Source of the DNA: Pseudomonas sp. MIACH
GTDB taxonomy: Bacteria; Pseudomonadota; Gammaproteobacteria; Pseudomonadales; Pseudomonadaceae
Direction: 5' to 3'
Length of the DNA stretch: 64,000 nt
Assembly (NCBI RefSeq): GCF_001269925.1
Contig: NZ_LHVO01000002.1
Location: forward strand, 434,001-498,000
Shown here: in pieces, positions 33,608 to 41,699 of the stretch
How the letters are laid out: each line of letters begins with the position of its first letter
Position numbering within the stretch: the stretch's first letter is position 1
Notes under the pieces: generated by a model
What the model saw: only the letters and a program-made list of their open reading frames with translations
What the model was told of the DNA's origin: nothing
The model's database searches: none
Program-made: the position numbers and the translations under genes

Positions 33608-34471
33608 GTGCTGAGTGCCGAGTTGAAGGCGTTTTTTATGGTCGCCCGCCTGGGCAGCATTACCCAGGCGGCGAAAAAACTCGGCCTGAGCCAGCCCACG
33701 GTCACCACCCAGATTCGCAACCTGGAAAGCCAGTACGGCGTTGAGCTGTTCTACCGTGGCGGGCGCCGCCTTACCGTCAGCGACGAAGGCGCGCGCCTGC
33801 TGCCGATGGTCAAGACGTTGCTGCAGCAGGAAGCAGACATCGAGTTTTTCCTGCGTAACAACGGCCAGGTCCAAGGGGCGCTGAGAATTGCCGCGACGGC
33901 GCCGTACTACATCCTCGACCTGGTCAAAGCCTTTCGTGAACGCCTGCCGCAAGTGGAAGTGTCGGTGGAAATCGGCAACTCCCAGCAGGTGCTCGAAGCG
34001 CTGGACGATTACCGCGTCGATGTCGCGGCATCCTCTCAGTTGCTTGAAGACCCGCGCCTGATCCGCCGCGTACTCGGCACCGACCCGCTGGTGCTGGCGG
34101 TGCACCGCAATCACCCACTGGCCAAACTCGACCACGTGCCGCTCAGCGCGTTGGCCGGGCATACGCTGTTGATGCGTGAAGCGGGCTCCACCACGCGGCG
34201 GCTCACGGAAGAGATGCTGCAAGGTGCCGGCGTGAGTTACGGGCCGCTGCTGGAAATCGGCAGCCGTGAATCGATCCGCGAAGCGGTGCTGCGCAATATC
34301 GGCATCAGCATCATCGCCCGCCAGGAAGTGCCCCACGACCCGCAGTTGCGGGTGCTGACCATCGAGAATGCGCCGCAGATTCCGGAGTACCTGTACTGCC
34401 TCAAAGAACGAAAAGGCGCTCGCCTACCGGCGGCGTTTTTGGGGTTGGCGCAGGAAATGTCGCCGATCTAA
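33608..34471 (+). CDS. LysR-family regulator associated with aminoethylphosphonate uptake
   Basis: A 287-residue LysR-type regulator. The helix-turn-helix is at residues 15-42 (GSITQAAKKLGLSQPTVTTQ) and the effector domain runs from about residue 90. The start is GTG 33608 (MLSAELKAFFMVARLG), with GAGAGGG upstream. It resembles the LysR group repeatedly found beside 2-aminoethylphosphonate transport and degradation genes, and such a transporter follows 246 nt downstream. The gap contains a REP doublet, so the regulator and transporter probably have separate promoters. Its short distance to cadA (16 nt) allows read-through. Confidence 0.85.
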   Translation: MLSAELKAFFMVARLGSITQAAKKLGLSQPTVTTQIRNLESQYGVELFYRGGRRLTVSDEGARLLPMVKTLLQQEADIEFFLRNNGQVQGALRIAATAPYYILDLVKAFRERLPQVEVSVEIGNSQQVLEALDDYRVDVAASSQLLEDPRLIRRVLGTDPLVLAVHRNHPLAKLDHVPLSALAGHTLLMREAGSTTRRLTEEMLQGAGVSYGPLLEIGSRESIREAVLRNIGISIIARQEVPHDPQLRVLTIENAPQIPEYLYCLKERKGARLPAAFLGLAQEMSPI

Positions 34472-34496
34472 AGCCTTGTAGTGGCTTTGGGGACCA

Positions 34497-34578
34497 ATCG
34501 GGAGCAAGCCCCCTCCCACAGGTGGCCGCATTTCCATGTTGGAACTCGGTCAAATGTGGGAGGGGGCTTGCCCCCGAT
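34497..34578. repeat. REPIN (GTGGGAGGGGGC family)
   Basis: Left arm ATCGGGAGCAAGCCCCCTCC and right arm GTGGGAGGGGGCTTGCCCCC with spacer containing CCATGTTGGAACTCGG. The spacer closely matches the copy at 43658 (TCATGTTGGAACTCGA), showing that the whole doublet is the mobile unit. The remaining bases to 34717 show no gene; the promoter of the transporter operon should lie there. Confidence 0.87.
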
Positions 34579-34717
34579 GGCGATGTACCCGGCAACTCAG
34601 CTCTTAGAGTCCTACACAAATCTGCGAATACCACTATCGCCGCGTTTTGCCTTTCTGCCACAAGAGGGACGCATTGCCTGCCTAGCATGGCCTTCATCAG
34701 TTTGATGAGGTGCCACC

Positions 34718-35782
34718 ATGAACACAGTCCTGACCCAACCCGGCGCGCCGATGAAAGTGCGCGCTATCCAGAAACGCTTCGGCGCTTTTACTGCGCTCGA
34801 CAACGTGTCCCTGGACGTGGCTGCCGGCGAGCTGGTGTGCCTGCTGGGCCCTTCCGGCTGCGGCAAGACCACGTTGCTGCGCTGCATCGCCGGCCTGGAA
34901 CGCCAGGACAGCGGCGAACTTTACCTGGGTGACCGCGATGTTTCCCTGCTGCCGCCCCAGGCTAGGGACTACGGCATTCTGTTCCAGTCCTACGCGTTGT
35001 TTCCCAATCTCACCGTCGAAGCGAACATCGGCTACGGCCTCACCGGCAGCGGTCGCGATGAAGTGCGCCAGCGTGTCGGCCAGATGCTGGAGCTGGTGGG
35101 TCTACTCGGCAGTGAAAAGAAATACCCCGGCCAGCTCTCCGGCGGCCAGCAGCAGCGCGTCGCCCTGGCCCGTGCGCTGGCGCCGGCCCCGTCGTTGCTG
35201 TTGCTGGATGAGCCGATGTCGGCCCTCGACGCCCGTGTGCGCGAACACCTGTGCACCGAGCTGCGCCAGCTGCAACGGCGCCTCGGTATCACCACCTTGA
35301 TGGTCACCCACAACCAGGACGAAGCCATGTTGATGGCCGACCGCATCGCCGTGATGAACAACGGCAAGGTCGAGCAGTACGCCACGCCCCAGGAGATTTA
35401 CGACCGCCCGGCCACGCCGTTTGTGGCGGAGTTTGTCGGCCAGGGCAACTGGCTGCCGTTCAGCCGCAACAGTGCCAGCCATGCCCAGGTCGGCGGGATG
35501 AATATGCGCCTGGCCGAGGATGCTGGCGTGGCCAAGTCCGGCCGACTGTTTTGCCGCCCGGAAGCGATCAACGTCAACCCGCCGGTGCATGAAGAAAACC
35601 TGTTCCCGGCCAAGGTCCGTGAGATCACCTTCCTCGGCAACCGCTGCCGCATGAGTTTCGAGCTGGAGCAACTGCCCGGCCATCCGCTGCTGGCCGAACT
35701 GGCCCCGGAAGCCATGCCGCGCCTGGGCGCCCAGGACATCTGGGTTGCCTTGCCGCCGCGCAGTCTGCAGGTGTTTGCCTGA
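34718..35782 (+). CDS. 2-aminoethylphosphonate-type ABC transporter ATP-binding protein
   Basis: A 354-residue importer ATPase. Walker A GPSGCGKTTLLR, Q-loop LFQSYALFPNLTVEANI, signature LSGGQQQRVALAR, Walker B LLLLDEPMSALD, and H-loop MVTHNQDEA are all intact. The C-terminal TOBE-like region includes LFCRPEAINV. The combination of this ATPase with a fused double permease and an iron-type binding protein corresponds to the putative 2-aminoethylphosphonate transporter family. ATG 34718 has GAGGTG upstream. One base separates its stop from the permease start. Confidence 0.88.
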   Translation: MNTVLTQPGAPMKVRAIQKRFGAFTALDNVSLDVAAGELVCLLGPSGCGKTTLLRCIAGLERQDSGELYLGDRDVSLLPPQARDYGILFQSYALFPNLTVEANIGYGLTGSGRDEVRQRVGQMLELVGLLGSEKKYPGQLSGGQQQRVALARALAPAPSLLLLDEPMSALDARVREHLCTELRQLQRRLGITTLMVTHNQDEAMLMADRIAVMNNGKVEQYATPQEIYDRPATPFVAEFVGQGNWLPFSRNSASHAQVGGMNMRLAEDAGVAKSGRLFCRPEAINVNPPVHEENLFPAKVREITFLGNRCRMSFELEQLPGHPLLAELAPEAMPRLGAQDIWVALPPRSLQVFA

Positions 35783-35783
35783 G

Positions 35784-37490
35784 ATGGCCGCTGTCATGAC
35801 GCTGCCGCGCCAGGTGTCCCGCGCCGAAACCGGCGACCGTATTTTCGTGGTCGGCGGCAAACTGCTCTGGCTGTTGCTGCTGGGCATCGCCGTATTGCTG
35901 CCATTGCTGGCGATCTTCTGGCGCGGCTTCAGCAGTGAAGCCGGGCAGGGCGGTGGCCTGGTCGCCGCGCGGGAGTTGGTCACCAGCGCCAACTTCCATT
36001 GGCTGCTGGGCAATAGCCTGAAAGTTTCCCTCAGCGTGGCGGCCATTGTCGTACCGCTGGCCTACCTGTTTGCCTACGCCCTGCAACGCACGTTGATTCC
36101 CGGCAAGGCCATCTGGCGCGGCCTGTCGCTGCTGCCGTTGATGGCCCCGTCGATGCTGCCGGGCATTGCGCTGGTCTACCTGTTCGGTAACCAGGGCATG
36201 CTGCGCGGCTTGCTCTCGGACAACATCTACGGCTTCTGGGGCATTGTGCTCGGTGAAGTGATCTACACCTTCCCCCATGCCCTGATGATTTTGCTCTCGG
36301 CGCTGTCCCTGGCCGATGCGCGGTTGTTCGACGCCGCGTCGAGCATGGGTGCCAGCCCTGCGCGGGCGTTCCGCAGCATCACCTGGCCGGCCACGCGCCA
36401 GGCGGTGTTTGCCGCGTTCTGCCTGGTGTTCACCCTGACCATCACCGATTTCGGCGTGCCCGTGGTGGTCGGTGGGGATTACCAAGTGCTGGCGCTGGAA
36501 GCCTACAAGGCGGTGGTCGGCCAGCAACAGTTTGGTCGGGGCGCGTTGATTGGCATGGTGTTGCTGCTGCCGGCGCTGTTCAGCTTTGGCGTCGACGCCT
36601 GGTTGCGCCGTCGCCAAGGTGACGGCATGAGTGGCCGCGCCCAAGTCTTCCAGCCGGTGCCGTCGCGTTTACGGGATGGCTGCTACCTGCTCATCGTGTT
36701 GTTGATCTGTGCCGTGCTGCTGTTGGTGTTCGGCATGGCGGTGTACTCCTCGCTGGTGAAGTTCTGGCCGTACAACCTGTCGCTGTCGCTCAGCCACTAT
36801 CAGTTCGAAGACACGGCCGGCGGCGGTTGGCTGGCCTATCGCAACAGCTTGACCCTGGCGTTGTGCACGGCGTTGATCGGCAGCGTGTTGATCTTCACTG
36901 GCGCCTACCTGATGGAAAAGACCAAGGGCCAGAAGGGCCTGAACCTGGCGCTGCGCATGCTCAGCTTTGTGCCGATGGCCGTGCCTGGGTTGGTGTTGGG
37001 CCTGGGCTACGTGTTCTTTTTCAACCTGAGTGGCAACCCGCTGCATGTGTTCTACGGCACCATGACCCTGCTGGTGGTGTGCACCATTGCTCACTATCTG
37101 ACCACCGCACAGATGACCGCCACCACCGCGCTGCGCCAACTGGACGCCGAGTTCGAAGCGGCCGCGCTGTCGCTCAAGGCGCCGCTGTATCGCCATTACT
37201 TGAAAGTCACGGTGCCGATCTGCCTGCCGGCGCTGCTGGACATCGTGCGCTACTTGTTTGTGTCGGCGATGACCACCGTGTCCGCCGCGATCTTCCTCTA
37301 CAGCCCCGACACCATCCTCGCCGCCGTCGCCGTGCTGAACATGGACGACGCCGGCAACGTGGGCGGCGCGGCGGCCATGTCGACCCTGATCCTGTTCACC
37401 TCGGCCGGCGTTTCGCTGCTGCTGGCGTGGGCTTCACGTGGCGCCTTGCGCCGCTCCCAAGCCTGGCGCCAGACCGCGCCCGGCCAATAA
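35784..37490 (+). CDS. 2-aminoethylphosphonate-type ABC transporter permease (fused)
   Basis: A 568-residue permease with two fused binding-protein-dependent transport domains and about twelve helices. The two EAA loops are FDAASSMGASPARAFRSITW in the first half and FEAAALSLKAPLYRHYLKVT in the second. Fusion of both permease halves is characteristic of the AEP/iron-type branch. ATG 35784 follows the upstream stop by one base; ATG 35796 (MTLPRQ) is an alternative. It lies 22 nt before the binding-protein gene. Confidence 0.87.
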   Translation: MAAVMTLPRQVSRAETGDRIFVVGGKLLWLLLLGIAVLLPLLAIFWRGFSSEAGQGGGLVAARELVTSANFHWLLGNSLKVSLSVAAIVVPLAYLFAYALQRTLIPGKAIWRGLSLLPLMAPSMLPGIALVYLFGNQGMLRGLLSDNIYGFWGIVLGEVIYTFPHALMILLSALSLADARLFDAASSMGASPARAFRSITWPATRQAVFAAFCLVFTLTITDFGVPVVVGGDYQVLALEAYKAVVGQQQFGRGALIGMVLLLPALFSFGVDAWLRRRQGDGMSGRAQVFQPVPSRLRDGCYLLIVLLICAVLLLVFGMAVYSSLVKFWPYNLSLSLSHYQFEDTAGGGWLAYRNSLTLALCTALIGSVLIFTGAYLMEKTKGQKGLNLALRMLSFVPMAVPGLVLGLGYVFFFNLSGNPLHVFYGTMTLLVVCTIAHYLTTAQMTATTALRQLDAEFEAAALSLKAPLYRHYLKVTVPICLPALLDIVRYLFVSAMTTVSAAIFLYSPDTILAAVAVLNMDDAGNVGGAAAMSTLILFTSAGVSLLLAWASRGALRRSQAWRQTAPGQ

Positions 37491-37512
37491 ACATCCCTGA
37501 AGGAGGTGCTCC

Positions 37513-38526
37513 ATGTTCAAGCCCCTGGCGCTGGTCGCTGCCGTACTCACTGCATTCAGCCTGAATGCCTTCGCCAAGACCGAGTTGACCGTGTACACGG
37601 CCCTTGAAGCCGAGCAGTTGAAGACCTACAAAAAAGCCTTCGAACAGGCCAACCCGGACGTCGAGATCAAATGGGTGCGCGACTCTACCGGCATCATTAC
37701 CGCCAAGCTGCTGGCCGAAAAAGACCGCCCGCAAGCCGACGTGGTCTGGGGCCTGGCTGCATCGAGCCTGGCGATCCTCGATCAGCAAGGCATGCTGGAC
37801 AACTACGCCCCCAAGGGCCTGGACAAGATCGGCAAGAATTACCGTGACGCCGCCAACCCACCGGCCTGGGTCGGTATGGATGTGTGGGCCGCGACCATTT
37901 GCTTCAACACGGTCGAAGCCGAGAAACAGGGCCTGACCAAGCCGGTGAGCTGGCAAGACCTGACCAAGCCCGAGTACAAGGGCAAGATCGTGATGCCTAA
38001 CCCGGCATCGTCCGGCACCGGCTTCCTGGATGTGAGCGCCTGGCTGCAGACCTTCGGCGAGAAGCAGGGCTGGCAGTACATGGATGACTTGCACCAGAAC
38101 ATCGGCCAGTACGTACATTCGGGCTCCAAGCCTTGCAAGCTGGCGGCTTCGGGTGAGTTCCCGATTGGTATTTCCTTCGAATACCCGGCCGTGCAGTTGA
38201 AACGCCAGGGCGCACCGCTGGACATCATCCTGCCGAAGGAAGGCCTGGGCTGGGACATCGAAGCCACCGCCGTGATCAAGGGCACCGCCCATGCGGACGC
38301 GGCGAAAAAACTCGCGGATTTCTCCGCCAGTACAGCGGCAATGGACCTGTACAAAGACAACTTTGCCGTGCTCGCCCAGCCGGGGATCGCCAAGCCGCAG
38401 ACCGAATTGCCGGCCGACTACGAGCAGCGTTTGATCAAGAACGACTTTGCCTGGGCGTCGAAGAATCGCGACAGCATTTTGACCGAATGGCGTAAGCGCT
38501 ATGACGGCAAGTCGGAAAAACAATAA
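37513..38526 (+). CDS. 2-aminoethylphosphonate-type ABC transporter substrate-binding protein
   Basis: A 337-residue periplasmic protein. The signal peptide is MFKPLALVAAVLTAFSLNAF with a cleavage site after AFA. The mature protein begins TELTVYTALEAEQL, typical of the FbpA-like class that includes AEP-binding proteins. It lacks the tyrosine pair of ferric-binding proteins near the C-terminus as far as can be read, favouring an organophosphonate over iron. The ribosome site AAGGAGGT is the strongest in the cluster, consistent with high demand for binding protein. Confidence 0.87.
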   Translation: MFKPLALVAAVLTAFSLNAFAKTELTVYTALEAEQLKTYKKAFEQANPDVEIKWVRDSTGIITAKLLAEKDRPQADVVWGLAASSLAILDQQGMLDNYAPKGLDKIGKNYRDAANPPAWVGMDVWAATICFNTVEAEKQGLTKPVSWQDLTKPEYKGKIVMPNPASSGTGFLDVSAWLQTFGEKQGWQYMDDLHQNIGQYVHSGSKPCKLAASGEFPIGISFEYPAVQLKRQGAPLDIILPKEGLGWDIEATAVIKGTAHADAAKKLADFSASTAAMDLYKDNFAVLAQPGIAKPQTELPADYEQRLIKNDFAWASKNRDSILTEWRKRYDGKSEKQ

Positions 38527-38541
38527 TTTTCACCTCTACCT

Positions 38542-38639
38542 GTAGGAGCGAGCTTGCTCGCGAAGAACGAATAGACGGCGCGGATAACCTGAAGCGCTGC
38601 CTTATCGTTGACGTTCTTCGCGAGCAAGCTCGCTCCTAC
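38542..38639. repeat. REPIN (GTAGGAGCGAGC family) inside the phosphonate operon
   Basis: Arms GTAGGAGCGAGCTTGCTCGC and GCGAGCAAGCTCGCTCCTAC with a spacer that includes TTATCGTTGACG. It lies between two co-directional genes (binding protein and FAD oxidoreductase), an uncommon position because most copies here sit between convergent genes. Confidence 0.88.
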
Positions 38640-38656
38640 AGAGGGTTGCATATTCC

Positions 38657-39781
38657 ATGACAGATTTACTGATCATCGGTGCCGGCATCCTCGGCCTTTC
38701 CCACGCCTACGCCGCCGCCAGGCGCGGGCTCAAGGTCAAGGTGTTCGAGCGCAGCGCCACGCCGTTGGGCGCCTCGGTACGCAACTTCGGCCAGGCCCTG
38801 GTCACCGGGCAGCCGCCGGGGCCGATGTTCGACCTGGCACGACAAAGCCGTGAAATCTGGGGGTATTGGGCACAGGAGGCGGGCCTTCACTTGAAGCGCA
38901 ACGGCTCGTATCTATTCGCCCGCACCGAAGCCGAAGAGCATCTGCTGGAAGCCTTCTGCGCCGGCCGCGCGCGCGAGCACGGCTACAACGTCGACTTGTT
39001 GCAAGGCGCGGCGTTGAAGGAGCTGTATGGCGGCCAGTTCCGTCATCACCGCGCCGCGCTGCATGGCAAGGACGACCAGCAATTGTATTCGCGCGAGGCC
39101 ATACCGGCGCTGATCCACTACCTGAGCCAGCAACTGGGTGTGGAATTTTACTTCTCCACCCTGGTGCGCGATGTCGAACCGGGCCAGGTGCACAGCACGG
39201 CGGGCAGCTTTCGTGGCGAGCAGGTCATCGTCTGTTCCGGTCACGATTATCAAACCCTGTTGGCCGAGGCCATCGCGGGGCTCAACCCGCAGATCTGCCG
39301 CCTGCAAATGCTGCGCGCCCGGCCTGCGCTTAACCTCAACCTGCAACACGCGTTGCTCACGGGCCTCAGTTGCGTGCATTACGGTGCCTTTGCCGACCTG
39401 CCTGAGGCCGCGCCGGTACAGGCGCAGATCCTGCGCGATGCGCCGCACCTGCATGCACACGGGATTCACCTGCTGATCAGCCCGACGCCCCATGGCGAAC
39501 TGATCATCGGCGACTCCCACGACTACGGCAGCGATGCCTCGCCGTTCAATGCCGAGCAGGTAGATGACTGGATGATCGAGTTGGCCGAGCAGACCTTGGG
39601 TTGCAAGATCCAGGTGGTGGAACGCTGGCAGGGTGTCTACGGTGCCAGGGGCCCGGCGCCGTTTTCATTTGTGCAGGCCGCACCTGGCGTGAGCGCCGCC
39701 TTGATGCACACCGGCGTGGGCATGAGCGTGGGGCCGGCGATGGCCGAGCGCAATATCACAACACTGTGGGGGCAAGCGTGA
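38657..39781 (+). CDS. FAD-dependent oxidoreductase associated with phosphonate degradation
   Basis: A 374-residue DAO-fold flavoenzyme. The dinucleotide-binding motif DLLIIGAGILGLSHAYAAAR is at the N-terminus, and the C-terminal FAD segment is VGMSVGPAMAE. It matches the TIGR03364-like group found beside phosphonate genes; related enzymes (PbfD-type) are reported to oxidise N-methylated aminoethylphosphonates. If so it would demethylate or deaminate the imported phosphonate. Its stop overlaps the start of the HD gene by one base, so the two are translationally coupled. Confidence 0.83.
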   Translation: MTDLLIIGAGILGLSHAYAAARRGLKVKVFERSATPLGASVRNFGQALVTGQPPGPMFDLARQSREIWGYWAQEAGLHLKRNGSYLFARTEAEEHLLEAFCAGRAREHGYNVDLLQGAALKELYGGQFRHHRAALHGKDDQQLYSREAIPALIHYLSQQLGVEFYFSTLVRDVEPGQVHSTAGSFRGEQVIVCSGHDYQTLLAEAIAGLNPQICRLQMLRARPALNLNLQHALLTGLSCVHYGAFADLPEAAPVQAQILRDAPHLHAHGIHLLISPTPHGELIIGDSHDYGSDASPFNAEQVDDWMIELAEQTLGCKIQVVERWQGVYGARGPAPFSFVQAAPGVSAALMHTGVGMSVGPAMAERNITTLWGQA

Positions 39782-40335
39782 TGAACCCGGAACAGGCGAT
39801 TGCCGCAGTCTTCGGTTTGTACGAGCAGCACGGCACGGCGGATTACATCGGCGAGCCGGTGTCGCAGATCGAGCACATGTCCCAGGCCGCGCAGTTGGCC
39901 ATGGCCGAGGGCTTCGATGATGAGGTGGTATTGGCGGCGTTCTTCCACGATATCGGCCATCTCTGCGGCCAGGATGGCGAGAACATGGGCGGTTACGGCG
40001 TGGTCAGCCATGAGCGGTTGGGCGCGGATTATTTGCGCCGTGCAGGCTTCAGTGAGCGCCTGGCCAGGCTGGTGGAGTACCACGTCCAGGCCAAGCGCTA
40101 CCTGACGTTCAGCCAGCCGGACTACTACGCACGCTTGAGCGAGGCCAGCCGCCGCACCCTGGGTTACCAGGGCGGCGTGATGACGGCCGAGGAGGCTCGG
40201 GCGTTTGAGCAAGACCCGCTGTGTCAGGTCAGCCTGCGCATGCGCTACTGGGATGAACAGGCCAAGCAAATGCACGTACCGGTGCTCGACCTGCAAGTGC
40301 TCAAGGCCAAGGCCCGGCAGCTGCTGGCGGCTTAA
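39781..40335 (+). CDS. PhnZ/TmpB-like HD-domain mixed-valent diiron oxygenase
   Basis: A 184-residue HD protein. Conserved residues of the phosphonate-degrading oxygenase PhnZ are visible: Y22, E25 and H32 in DYIGEPVSQIEHM, H56-D57 and H60 in FFHDIGH, and a later histidine in VEYHVQAKRY. The spacing equals PhnZ shifted by two residues. PhnZ and TmpB use Fe(II)/Fe(III) and O2 to cleave the C-P bond of 1-hydroxy-2-aminoethylphosphonates, giving phosphate and glycine or its N-methyl forms. The 2OG dioxygenase partner that installs the hydroxyl group is not encoded here. Its stop overlaps the convergent GTPase gene by three bases. Confidence 0.87.
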   Translation: MNPEQAIAAVFGLYEQHGTADYIGEPVSQIEHMSQAAQLAMAEGFDDEVVLAAFFHDIGHLCGQDGENMGGYGVVSHERLGADYLRRAGFSERLARLVEYHVQAKRYLTFSQPDYYARLSEASRRTLGYQGGVMTAEEARAFEQDPLCQVSLRMRYWDEQAKQMHVPVLDLQVLKAKARQLLAA

Positions 40336-41699
40336 GTCTCGTCGAGGCGCTGGGCCAGGGCTTCGACCTGTTCCTGGCGCTCGGCCTGGCTCAGTTTGGC
40401 GTGGGGGTTGAGGGATGACCACTGCGGGTGGGCGCGGGCTTTGTGCAACGCGTCCGGCAATTTGCCTTCGCGCCAGGTCTTGTCCTGGGGCGTATCGACC
40501 TTGATGCTGTGCATCGCCGCATGGCCGCGCAGGTTCAGGGCCTTGAGCAACTGGCGCTGGCGCAGGGCAAGCAGGCGCAGCACGCTGTCGTCCACGGTCA
40601 GCTCGCGCTGGCCCTTGATCTTGCCCAGCAGGCGGCTGCCGTAGCTGCGTGCGGTTTGCAACGCGCCACCGGCGATGGCACCTGCGAGGGCAGCGGCGCC
40701 GAGGGTCAGCCCGCCGACCAGCAGGTCCACCCCGGCCCCGGCCGCTGCGCCTGCGGCGATGCCACCGCCGACGCGCACGCCGAGTTGCTTGAGGGTTTCC
40801 GGGTTGAACAGGTCATCCCCCCAGCGCCCGTCCAGCAACGGTAAATCGCTGGCGGCGGCGTCCTGGGGGCGAAAGCCGAACAGCTTGAGCAAGGCCTCCA
40901 CGCATTTTTGTTCGCGCTGACGCACCGCCTTGCGCAAATCGCTGATGGCTTGTTGCTCATCTTCAGTCACCACGCTGCGTCGGCACGCGGCGCAGTCGAT
41001 CAGCAATTCGGCAATCAACCGCGCGGCGCTCTGTTGGCGGGCCTGGCGTTGGGCATCCTGGTCGAGGATCAAGCGCTGCAACTGCGGACGGGCGTTTTCC
41101 AGCAGCAGGGCGAGGCTTTCATACAGGCGGCGTTCGCCGTCTTCCGGCGGCGCGACGCTGTCGAAACGCACCAGCGCATGCAGGCCCAGGCGCGCCAGGG
41201 CTTCACGCCAGTCCGGCTCGCGGTGGTCGCTGCTGCTGACGAAGTTGAGCACCGGCAGCAACGGTTTGCCGCAACTGGCCAGCACTTGCAGTTCATCACG
41301 GTACTTGGCCAGCACCGGTTCGCGAGCGTCGATCACATACAGCCCGGCGTCCGAGGCCAGCAATTGGCGCAGTACCTTGGCTTCCTGTTCGAAACGCTGG
41401 CGGGCTTCGCTGCCTTCCAGGAACCGCGCCAGGCGGGCTGGGCCGTCCAAGCGTTCGCCGGGGCGATCCAGGCGTTCCAGGTAGTCGAGCAGGGCGATGG
41501 CATCTTCCAGGCCGGGTGTGTCGTACAGCTCCAGCAAGGCTTCGCCGTCGACCGACAAGCGCGCACCTTCGACATGCCGCGTGGTGCTGGGGCGATGGGA
41601 GACTTCACCGAAACCGACGTCACGGGTAAGGGTGCGCAGCAGCGAGGTCTTGCCGACGTTGGTGTGGCCGACCACGGCGAGTTTCAGCGGTTTAGTCAT
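40332..41699 (-). CDS. Era-like GTPase with DUF3482 domain
   Basis: A 455-residue protein. The G domain occupies roughly residues 1-200: G1 AVVGHTNVGKTSLL, a switch region with STTRHVEGA, and G3 LYDTPGLED; a classical NKxD is not obvious, NFVSSSD standing near that place. The C-terminal DUF3482 half contains a glycine/alanine-rich hydrophobic stretch (GGGIAAGAAAGAGVDLLVGG), which may enter the membrane. It overlaps the upstream DUF2868 gene by 8 nt, so the two are probably made together. Function unknown. Confidence 0.85.
   Translation of the reverse strand: MTKPLKLAVVGHTNVGKTSLLRTLTRDVGFGEVSHRPSTTRHVEGARLSVDGEALLELYDTPGLEDAIALLDYLERLDRPGERLDGPARLARFLEGSEARQRFEQEAKVLRQLLASDAGLYVIDAREPVLAKYRDELQVLASCGKPLLPVLNFVSSSDHREPDWREALARLGLHALVRFDSVAPPEDGERRLYESLALLLENARPQLQRLILDQDAQRQARQQSAARLIAELLIDCAACRRSVVTEDEQQAISDLRKAVRQREQKCVEALLKLFGFRPQDAAASDLPLLDGRWGDDLFNPETLKQLGVRVGGGIAAGAAAGAGVDLLVGGLTLGAAALAGAIAGGALQTARSYGSRLLGKIKGQRELTVDDSVLRLLALRQRQLLKALNLRGHAAMHSIKVDTPQDKTWREGKLPDALHKARAHPQWSSLNPHAKLSQAERQEQVEALAQRLDET

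Noticed and set aside
30814..33720. Very long minus-strand open frame (968 codons) antisense to cadA
   Set aside because: Only the last 146 codons (CadR) have recognisable protein sequence. The rest is the antisense of cadA in a high-GC genome, where stop codons are rare in this frame.
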